A stretch of DNA of 64,000 nt from Poindextera sp041691315. GTDB taxonomy: Bacteria > Pseudomonadota > Alphaproteobacteria > Caulobacterales > Caulobacteraceae. The position numbers were made by a program, and so were the translations under genes. The notes under the pieces were generated by a model. The model made no database searches. It saw nothing but the letters and a program-made list of their open reading frames with translations, and was not told the DNA's origin. The stretch covers positions 1 to 64,000 of the forward strand of contig JBEPUW010000020.1 in assembly GCA_041691315.1 (NCBI GenBank), written 5' to 3'. Below, piece after piece: positions 56,791 to 64,000 of this stretch; positions within the stretch are counted from its first letter, which is position 1; each line of letters begins with the position of its first letter.

Positions 56791-57492
56791 ATGGCGAAGA
56801 TCACCCTGGTGGACGACGACGAGAACATCGTCACGTCCGTCTCCCTGGCTCTCGAAAGCCTCGGTCACAAGGTTAAGGGCTACTATGACGGCGCCACCGG
56901 CCTGGCGGCGCTGGAGAGCGATCCGCCGGATCTCGCCATCCTGGACGTGAAGATGCCGCGCATGGACGGCATGGAGGTCTTGCGTCGCCTGCGCCAGACT
57001 TCAGAACTGCCGGTGATCATCCTCACCTCGAAGGACGAGGAGATCGACGAGATCCTCGGCTTCAACCTTGGCGCCGACGATTACATCCACAAACCCTTCA
57101 GCCAGCGGCTGCTGATCGAGCGGGTCAAGGCGGTGTTGCGCCGCGCCGACGGCCCCGATGGCGAGCCCGGGACGGCGGCGGCCGGCGGCAAGTCGATCAA
57201 GCGCGGCCGGCTGACCCTGGATTCCGCCCGCCACGACTGCCTCTGGGACGAAAGGCCGGTGAAGCTGACCGTGACCGAGTTCCTGTTGCTGCAATCGCTG
57301 GCCCAGCGCCCCGGCTTCGTCAAAAGCCGCGATAACCTGATGGACGCGGCCTACGACGATCAGGTCTATGTCGACGACCGCACTATCGACAGCCACATCA
57401 AGCGCATGCGGCGCAAGTTCCGCCAGGTCGACCCGGAATTCGACGCGATCGAAACCCTCTATGGCGTCGGCTACCGCTATCGCGAAGCCTGA
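56791..57492 (+). CDS. chvI: OmpR-family response regulator ChvI
   Basis: A 233-residue response regulator. The receiver domain has acidic pocket DDDEN (8-12), phosphoacceptor Asp52 (AILDVKMPRMDG), and the LTSKDEEIDEILGFNLGADDYIHKPF switch region with Lys. The C-terminal winged helix has LTVTEFLLLQSLAQRPGFVKSRDNLMDAAYDDQVYVDDRTIDSHIKRMRRKFRQVDPEFDAIETLYGVGYRYRE, which is diagnostic of ChvI. In Caulobacter and rhizobia ChvIG responds to envelope and acid stress and controls porin sRNAs. It overlaps chvG by 32 bases. Confidence 0.97.
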   Translation: MAKITLVDDDENIVTSVSLALESLGHKVKGYYDGATGLAALESDPPDLAILDVKMPRMDGMEVLRRLRQTSELPVIILTSKDEEIDEILGFNLGADDYIHKPFSQRLLIERVKAVLRRADGPDGEPGTAAAGGKSIKRGRLTLDSARHDCLWDERPVKLTVTEFLLLQSLAQRPGFVKSRDNLMDAAYDDQVYVDDRTIDSHIKRMRRKFRQVDPEFDAIETLYGVGYRYREA

Positions 57493-59077
57493 GCCGGCGG
57501 GCGAGACGCCCGAGCGGCGCTGGCGGCTGCCGGGATCGCGGCTCGGCCGGCTGATTATCGCGCTGAACCTGCTTGGGCTGGCGATTCTGATCGGCGGCGC
57601 CCTGGTGCTGAACGAGCTGCGCCGCGGCCTGATCACCGCCGAGATCGACAGCCTGACCCGCGAGGGCCGCTTCATCGCCAATATCATCGTGCAGGCGGCG
57701 GCCTCGGGCGACCCTGAGCCGGCGATGAACGCCGAGCGCGCGCGTGAGACCCTGCAGCTCTTGTTCTTCCAGGGCTCGCAGCGGGAGCGGGCCAGGGTAT
57801 TCGACGACCAGGGCGCGCTGATCGCCGATTCCTACGTGCTGAACGACCGGATCGAACAACGGCCGCTGCCGCCGATCGCCAAGCCGGGCCAGTTCAGCCT
57901 GCACTGGAATCCGCTCACCTCCGGCGGTCAGCAAAAGACCGCCGAGGACGCGCGCGCGGCGCTCGATGCCGAGATCCAGGACGCGATGAAGGGCCAGACC
58001 GTGGCGCGCCTGCGGCCGGTCGAAAACGGCGGCCGGGTGGTCTCGGTCTCCATCCCGATCCAGAACGTGCAGGCGGTGCTTGGCGTGCTGACGCTGGAAT
58101 CCGGCGACGTCGACCAGATCGTCGCCAACCAGCGGCGCGCGCTCCTGCCCTTCATCCTGATCGCCGTGCTGGTCTCGCTCTTGTCGTCCTATCTGCTCAG
58201 CCGGCTGGTCGCCCAGCCGGTGCTAAGGCTGGCGCGAGCCGCCGACCGGGTCACCGCCCAGCGCGCCCGGGCCATTTCGCTGCCTGACATCGCCAAGCGC
58301 GACGACGAGTTGGGCGACCTCACCCGATCTCTGGAGACCATGACCACGGCGCTGTCGGAGCGGATGGACGCCATCGAGGGCTTCGCCGCCGACGTCGCCC
58401 ATGAGATCCGCAACCCGCTCACCTCCATCCGTTCGGCGGTCGAGACCCTGGACCTGATCTCGGACGTCGAGGCGCGGCTGCGCCTGACCAACATCCTGAA
58501 GCAGGACGTTGGCCGGCTGGACCGGTTGATCACCGACATCTCCAACGCGTCCAGGCTGGACGCGGAGCTTTCCAGGGAGGCGCCGCGGCCGCTGGACTTC
58601 GGCAAGCTGCTGGCCGAACTGGCCGAACTCTACGCCGAGGCCGCCAAGCCGGGCGAGCCGCCGGTGCGGTTCACCCAGCCTGAGGGCGCGCCGGTCATGA
58701 TCCGGGTGCGCGAGGTGCCGCTGAGCCAGGTGTTCCGCAACCTGATCGACAACGCCCGCTCCTTCTCGACCCTGTCGACGGCGCCGGACCCCGAGGTGCG
58801 GCTCAGCCTGCGACGCGCCGGCCGCCAGGCCGTCGCCACGGTCGAGGACGACGGTCCGGGCCTGCCGGCGGAGAACCTGGAGACGGTGTTCCAGCGCTTC
58901 TATACCGCCCGGCCGAAAGGCGCGGCCTTCGGCGGCCACTCGGGCCTTGGTCTTTCCATCGCCCGCCAGATCGTCGAGGCGCACGGGGGCCGCATCCATG
59001 CCGAAAACCGGATCGATGAGGACGGCCGCGTGATGGGCGCGCGCTTCGTGATCAGCCTGCCCGACATCGGCGCATGA
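57461..59077 (+). CDS. chvG: Sensor histidine kinase ChvG
   Basis: A 538-residue membrane kinase. Transmembrane helices lie at about 31-50 and 228-247, enclosing a periplasmic sensor of about 175 residues. A HAMP linker follows (250-305), then the dimerisation domain with phospho-acceptor His314 in FAADVAHEIRNPLTSIRSAVETL, and the HATPase with NLIDNARSFS, VEDDGPGLP and GHSGLGLSIARQIVEAHGG. It phosphorylates ChvI. ATG 57461 inside the chvI end gives a plausible cytoplasmic N-terminus; other in-frame starts upstream are antisense to chvI codons. The stop overlaps hprK (ATGA). Confidence 0.95.
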   Translation: MASATAIAKPEPAGETPERRWRLPGSRLGRLIIALNLLGLAILIGGALVLNELRRGLITAEIDSLTREGRFIANIIVQAAASGDPEPAMNAERARETLQLLFFQGSQRERARVFDDQGALIADSYVLNDRIEQRPLPPIAKPGQFSLHWNPLTSGGQQKTAEDARAALDAEIQDAMKGQTVARLRPVENGGRVVSVSIPIQNVQAVLGVLTLESGDVDQIVANQRRALLPFILIAVLVSLLSSYLLSRLVAQPVLRLARAADRVTAQRARAISLPDIAKRDDELGDLTRSLETMTTALSERMDAIEGFAADVAHEIRNPLTSIRSAVETLDLISDVEARLRLTNILKQDVGRLDRLITDISNASRLDAELSREAPRPLDFGKLLAELAELYAEAAKPGEPPVRFTQPEGAPVMIRVREVPLSQVFRNLIDNARSFSTLSTAPDPEVRLSLRRAGRQAVATVEDDGPGLPAENLETVFQRFYTARPKGAAFGGHSGLGLSIARQIVEAHGGRIHAENRIDEDGRVMGARFVISLPDIGA

Positions 59078-59565
59078 TCCGGCACGCCGGCCTGATCGCC
59101 CGTTTCGAGCGCGGAACCTGGCGCGGCGTCCTGATCGAAGGGCCTTCAGGCGCCGGCAAGAGCGACCTGGCGCTGCGGGCGCTGGACCAGGGCTGGAGTC
59201 TGGTCGCCGACGACCGGACCCTGGTCTGGGCCTCCGGCCGCCGCCTCTACGGCCGCGCGCCGGACAGCCTGGCTGGGCTGATCGAGGTCCGCGGCCATGG
59301 CCTGCTCACTGTCCCGCGAAGATCGTTCGCCGCCATCGCGCTGGTGGCGCGGTGTTTGCAGCCCGAGGCCATGGAACGCATGCCGGAGCCGGCCGCCTTG
59401 AGCCTGCTCGACCTCACCCTGCCGCTGGTCGCCGTCGCGGCGATCGAGGCCTCGGCGCCCGCGAAACTCGGTCGCGCCCTGAGCCTGTTGGACTTCGCCG
59501 ACAACAGGCGTATCAAACGGCCCGCGCTGGCCGAGTTTTCGCCGGGCGCGGGAGGGGTCCCGTGA
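59074..59565 (+). CDS. hprK: Short HPr kinase/phosphorylase
   Basis: A 163-residue alphaproteobacterial-type HprK that has only the C-terminal kinase domain. Walker A IEGPSGAGKSDLAL is at residues 21-34, DDRTLVWASG has the catalytic acid, and IEVRGHGLLTVP the family signature. In this bacterial group it phosphorylates HPr on serine and links PTS state to two-component regulation. It overlaps chvG by four bases, directly tying the sensor kinase to the incomplete PTS. EIIA follows after 10 bp. Confidence 0.93.
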   Translation: MIRHAGLIARFERGTWRGVLIEGPSGAGKSDLALRALDQGWSLVADDRTLVWASGRRLYGRAPDSLAGLIEVRGHGLLTVPRRSFAAIALVARCLQPEAMERMPEPAALSLLDLTLPLVAVAAIEASAPAKLGRALSLLDFADNRRIKRPALAEFSPGAGGVP

Positions 59566-59575
59566 GATTTCGCAC

Positions 59576-59980
59576 ATGATCGGCCTCGTGATCGTCACGC
59601 ACGGGCGATTGGCGGCGGAGTTTATCTCCGCCATGGAGCATGTGGTCGGGCCTCAGGCCGGCGTGCTCGCCGTCTGCATCGGCCCGGAAGACGACATGGA
59701 GCAGCGCCGCAAGGACATCCTGCAGGCCGCCGCGACGGTCGAGCAGGGCCAGGGCGTCATCCTGCTCACCGACATGTTCGGCGGCACGCCGTCGAACCTG
59801 GCCATCTCGGTGATGGAGCAGACCCACGCCGAGGTGATCGCCGGCCTGAACCTGCCGATGCTGATCAAGCTGGCCAGCGTGCGCACTCGCGAGCCGTTGG
59901 CGGCCTGTGTCGCTTACGCCCAGGAGGCCGGCCGGAAATACATCTCCGTCGCCTCCTATGTCCTGGCCGGCGAGAAGTAG
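59576..59980 (+). CDS. PTS system EIIA component, mannose type
   Basis: A 134-residue EIIA-Man-like protein. The phospho-acceptor His9 is in IGLVIVTHGRLAAEF, and VILLTDMFGGTPSNLAISVM is the second signature. No EIIB, EIIC or EIID is encoded nearby, so it probably serves as a regulatory phosphocarrier with HPr, as in other alphaproteobacteria, rather than importing sugar. ATG 59576 lies 10 bases after hprK; the HPr gene follows after 7 bases. Confidence 0.93.
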   Translation: MIGLVIVTHGRLAAEFISAMEHVVGPQAGVLAVCIGPEDDMEQRRKDILQAAATVEQGQGVILLTDMFGGTPSNLAISVMEQTHAEVIAGLNLPMLIKLASVRTREPLAACVAYAQEAGRKYISVASYVLAGEK

Positions 59981-59987
59981 CCGCCCC

Positions 59988-60266
59988 GTGTCGGTGAAGG
60001 CCGCCGCCACCGTCGAGATCCTGAACGAGCGTGGCCTGCACGCGCGCGCCTCGGCCAAGTTCGTCAAGCTGGCCAGCGAGTTCGACGCCGAGGTCACCGT
60101 CAGCCGCGACGAACAGAAGGTCGACGCCCGCTCGATCATGGGCCTGATGATGCTGGCCGCCGGCCCCGGCTCCAGCATCGACATCGCCGCCGATGGCCCC
60201 GACGCCCAAGCCGCCATCGACGCCCTGTCCGAACTGGTCGCCAGCCGCTTCGACGAAGAGCGCTAA
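59988..60266 (+). CDS. ptsH: Phosphocarrier protein HPr
   Basis: A 92-residue HPr. His18 in NERGLHARASAKFVKLASEF accepts phosphate from enzyme I, and Ser49 in DARSIMGLMMLAAGPGSSI is the expected HprK target. GTG 59988 gives MSVKAAATVEILNERGLHA; GTG 59994 is a possible alternative. It ends the chvI-chvG-hprK-EIIA-HPr run. Enzyme I is not in the window. Confidence 0.95.
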   Translation: MSVKAAATVEILNERGLHARASAKFVKLASEFDAEVTVSRDEQKVDARSIMGLMMLAAGPGSSIDIAADGPDAQAAIDALSELVASRFDEER

Positions 60267-60291
60267 AAGACCTCACCCACCGGACTAGGGC

Positions 60292-60311
60292 ATATAACGA
60301 TTTCCTTATAT
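60292..60311 (+). promoter_or_regulatory. ATATAA/TTATAT dyad upstream of ahcY
   Basis: A 6-base inverted repeat, ATATAA (60292-60297) and TTATAT (60306-60311), in otherwise GC-rich DNA 64 bp before the ahcY start. From memory, SAM-cycle genes in proteobacteria are often controlled by an ArsR-type SahR/SamR regulator at AT-rich dyads of this kind; the exact motif was not checked. A -10 like TATAGA lies further downstream. Confidence 0.5.
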
Positions 60312-60374
60312 CCCTGTTGCCCAGCGACCGTCCGCCCGCTATAGAGCCGCTCTCGTTTATCCAAGGAGCCGCCC

Positions 60375-61766
<1,392 letters not shown>

Positions 61767-61775
61767 GGGCGCGCC

Positions 61776-62594
61776 ATCCCGACCGTCCTCATCCTCTCCA
61801 GCTTCGTCGCCGCCAGCCGGGTTGGCGGCGGCATGCAGGCGCTGGCGCTGTCCCGGCTGGGGATGGAGCCGATCCTGGTCCCAACCGTGCAGTTCGGCCG
61901 CCATCCGGGCTGGGGCGCGCCGGGCGGTAAGCCGGTCGAGCCCGAGACGATGGCGGCCATGCTGCAGGGCATCGAGCTTCAGGGCGTCTTCGGCCGGCTG
62001 GACGCGGTGATCTGCGGCTATTTCGCCTCGGTCGATCAGGTGGTCATCGCGGCCCGGATCCTGGACACCGTGCGCGCCGCCAGCCCCGCGGTGCGGCTGG
62101 TGGTCGATCCGGTCATGGGCGATGCCGGCAAGGGCCTCTATGTGCGCGAAGACGTCGCCAAGGCGATCGCCGCCGACCTTGTCCCGCGCGCCGACCTGAT
62201 CGCGCCTAACGCGTGGGAACTGGCGCGGCTGACCGGCCTGCCCGTCGATGACGCGGAAACTGCGGTCAAGGCGGCGCGGACCTTAAGCGCGGCGGTCCTG
62301 GTCTCGTCGGTCCCGGCCGGCGATCAGATCGGCGTCGTCCATGTCGACACGAGGGGTGCGCTGCTGGCCACCCACCCCCGCGCCCGCGGCGCCCCGAAGG
62401 GCACGGGCGACCTGCTCACCGCCCTCTTCACCGCCGCCCGCATCAAGGGCCAGTCCCCCCGCAAGGCCCTGGCCGCCGCGGTCGGCGGCGTCGCCGAAGC
62501 GGTCACCGCGTCCGGCGAGGCCCAGGAACTGCCCATCGAAAGCCTTCCCGCGCGCCTCGGTCCCTCAAAGCGGGTGCGGGTCGAAGCGGTTTAG
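61776..62594 (+). CDS. Pyridoxal-kinase-like protein (PdxY/PfkB fold), apparent ATC start
   Basis: A 272-residue ribokinase-like kinase of the PdxK/PdxY group. VLILSSFVAASRVGGGMQALALSRLGMEPILVPTVQFGRHPGWGAPGG is the N-terminal substrate region, VICGYFASVDQV and LVVDPVMGDAGKGLYV follow, and GAPKGTGDLLTALFTAA carries the GTGD catalytic loop. It should phosphorylate pyridoxal or a related alcohol. The first ATG in frame (61833) would delete the conserved first strand. The frame upstream runs back to the ahcY stop with no ATG/GTG/TTG; ATC at 61776 lies where family members have Met1. It overlaps asd's stop by four bases. Confidence 0.85.
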   Translation: MPTVLILSSFVAASRVGGGMQALALSRLGMEPILVPTVQFGRHPGWGAPGGKPVEPETMAAMLQGIELQGVFGRLDAVICGYFASVDQVVIAARILDTVRAASPAVRLVVDPVMGDAGKGLYVREDVAKAIAADLVPRADLIAPNAWELARLTGLPVDDAETAVKAARTLSAAVLVSSVPAGDQIGVVHVDTRGALLATHPRARGAPKGTGDLLTALFTAARIKGQSPRKALAAAVGGVAEAVTASGEAQELPIESLPARLGPSKRVRVEAV

Positions 62595-63628
62595 CCTGGC
62601 AACGCCTCGACGCGGGCCAGGAGGCCGCGTTCGTGGGCGAGTTGGGCGATCTGGACGGCGTTGAGGGCAGCGCCCTTGCGCAGGTTGTCGGAGACCACCC
62701 AGATGTTCAGGCCGTTCTCCACCGTCGGGTCGTTGCGGATGCGGCTGACATAGACGGCGAACTCGCCTTGCGCCTCTTTCGGCGTGATGTAGCCGGTCGG
62801 CTCGTGCTTATCGACCACCACGACGCCGGGCGCCTCGCGCAGGATGTCGCGCGCCTCGTCCTCGTCCAGATGACGCTCGAATTCCAGGTTCACCGCTTCC
62901 GAATGGCCGACAAAGACCGGCACGCGCACGCAGGTGACGGTGAGCTTGATCGACGGATCGACAATCTTATGGGTCTCGTCCCACATCTTGTGTTCCTCGT
63001 CGGTGTAGCCGTCATCCATGAAATTGTTGGCGAAGGGGATGACGTTGAAGGCGATCTGCTTCGGATAGACCTTCGGCGCGCTAGGACCGAGCGAATAGAT
63101 GCCCTTGGTCTGGTCCCACAGTTCGTCCATCGCCGCCTTGCCGGAGCCGGAGACCGACTGATAGGTCGAGACCACCGCCCGCTTGATCTTCGCCGCGTCA
63201 TGCAGCGGCTTCAGCGCCACCACCAGCTGCACCGTCGAGCAGTTCGGATTGGCGATGATGTTCTTCTTGCGCGCCAGTTCGATCGCATCGGGGTTCACTT
63301 CCGGCACGATCAGCGGCACGTCGGGATCCATCCGCCAGGCCGAGGAATTGTCGATGACCAGAGCGCCGGCCTTGGCGATCTTTGGGCTCCACTCGCGCGA
63401 AAAAGCGCCCGAGACGCTCATCAGCACCAGGTCGACGGATGAGAAGTCGAACTTGTCGATGTCCAGACAATAGAGCCGCTGTTCGCGGAAATTGACCTCG
63501 AGCCCAATGGATTTGCGCGAAGCCACGGCAAATATCTCGTCCACGGGGAACTCAAGTTCCTCGAGGATCGCCAACATCTCGCGGCCCACATTGCCCGTGG
63601 CGCCGACAACGGCTACCCGGTAACCCAT
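62591..63628 (-). CDS. asd: Aspartate-semialdehyde dehydrogenase
   Basis: A 345-residue enzyme of the aspartate pathway (lysine/diaminopimelate, threonine, methionine). YRVAVVGATGNVGREML is the NADP motif. The nucleophilic Cys130 is in NIIANPNCSTVQLV, and TYQSVSGSGKAAMDEL, the FNVIPF segment and RVPVFVGHSEAVNLEF are further signatures. ATG 63628 gives MGYRVAVVGATG. It converges on the pdxY-like gene, sharing TTAG at the stop codons. Confidence 0.97.
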   Translation of the reverse strand: MGYRVAVVGATGNVGREMLAILEELEFPVDEIFAVASRKSIGLEVNFREQRLYCLDIDKFDFSSVDLVLMSVSGAFSREWSPKIAKAGALVIDNSSAWRMDPDVPLIVPEVNPDAIELARKKNIIANPNCSTVQLVVALKPLHDAAKIKRAVVSTYQSVSGSGKAAMDELWDQTKGIYSLGPSAPKVYPKQIAFNVIPFANNFMDDGYTDEEHKMWDETHKIVDPSIKLTVTCVRVPVFVGHSEAVNLEFERHLDEDEARDILREAPGVVVVDKHEPTGYITPKEAQGEFAVYVSRIRNDPTVENGLNIWVVSDNLRKGAALNAVQIAQLAHERGLLARVEALPG

Positions 63629-63715
63629 CGGTATTCTCCTGATTTTATCGAGCCGCGCGAAATACGCCCGTTGACGCCCTGAGGCAAGGTGGGGCCGAGG
63701 CGGCGGCCGATCAAC

Positions 63716-64000
63716 CTACCGCCTCACGCAGTCGGCCAGGCCGTCGTTGCGGATCGCGCCCATGGCCCGGTCGATATGGCCGGTGCGGCGCGCGACGTAG
63801 CGGCCAGGATCGTCGACCGAGTATTTCAGCGGCCGGGGCAGGACGGCGATCAGTCGGGCCGACTCCGCCGCCGTGAGCCTCGAGGCCGGCTTGTGGAAGA
63901 AGTGCTGGCTGGCCGCCTCCGCGCCGTACACGCCGGGACCGAACTCGATGACGTTCAGGTACATCTCCATGATCCGCGGCTTGCCCCAGATGGCCTCGAT
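63716..64000 (-). CDS. mtgA: Monofunctional peptidoglycan glycosyltransferase, 5' end cut
   Basis: The C-terminal 94 residues of a GT51-family transglycosylase run off the right edge. The visible part, IEAIWGKPRIMEMYLNVIEFGPGVYGAEAASQHFFHKPASRLTAAESARLIAVLPRPLKYSVDDPGRYVARRTGHI, matches the end of MtgA, which polymerises lipid II glycan strands at the inner membrane. The catalytic glutamates lie mostly outside the window, so activity cannot be judged. The apparent ATG at 63970 is an internal methionine, not the start. Confidence 0.9.
   Translation of the reverse strand: MEAIWGKPRIMEMYLNVIEFGPGVYGAEAASQHFFHKPASRLTAAESARLIAVLPRPLKYSVDDPGRYVARRTGHIDRAMGAIRNDGLADCVRR

Overview
The window is GC-rich DNA from an alphaproteobacterium, most likely Caulobacterales (Phenylobacterium/Caulobacter-like). 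That is inferred from gene content and order: a chvI-chvG-hprK-EIIA-HPr run beside ahcY, AddAB instead of RecBCD, amgK-murU cell-wall recycling, a DUF3035/BamF-type lipoprotein next to lspA-ileS, and hemC divergent from tsaD-gpsA with hemD and HemX/HemY-like genes. No rRNA, tRNA or CRISPR array was seen.

Positions 1-7020 are an accessory region with visibly more mixed codon use: a truncated unknown gene at the left edge, a small HTH protein, two tandem but different Phd/VapC-type toxin-antitoxin pairs (the first with a strong inverted repeat over its promoter/RBS), three unknown genes, and a terminase small/large subunit pair with no other phage genes. Decayed second copies of the 3' ends of two local genes lie beyond the TA block and beyond the terminase block.

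Positions 7022-20652 carry metabolic and housekeeping genes: an SDR and a Rieske oxygenase (divergent), rsmD, a YjhX-type protein, a methyltransferase, mutL, a TraB/GumN protein, bamF-like, lspA, ileS and an esterase. Positions 20678-28785 hold the haem block, tsaD-gpsA and small redox genes. Positions 28995-43061 contain mmsA, the tightly overlapped tsaE-amgK-murU-addB-addA-trxA run, an MBL hydrolase and ilvA with an FKBP lipoprotein. Positions 43221-50466 hold a FemAB-like acetyltransferase, an MFS transporter, an ArsR-SRPBCC-ClpP cluster, two divergent citrate-synthase-family genes (one fused to an HTH) and uppP.

Positions 50561-54847 hold a sulfotransferase and a gadB-marC pair. The pair is bracketed by the intact 3' end of an NDUFA9-like gene and a decayed copy of that same 3' end. 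Positions 54926-64000 carry an unknown 570-aa protein divergent from chvI, the envelope-stress/PTS regulatory operon, ahcY, a pyridoxal-kinase-like gene, asd and the edge-truncated mtgA.

The most notable signals are: (1) two conserved genes, rsmD and the pdxY-like gene, whose homology-supported first codon is ATC with no usable ATG/GTG/TTG; (2) three cargo blocks each bracketed by a duplicated gene 3' end; (3) an orphan terminase island with three unknown genes; (4) several families of palindromic intergenic repeats.
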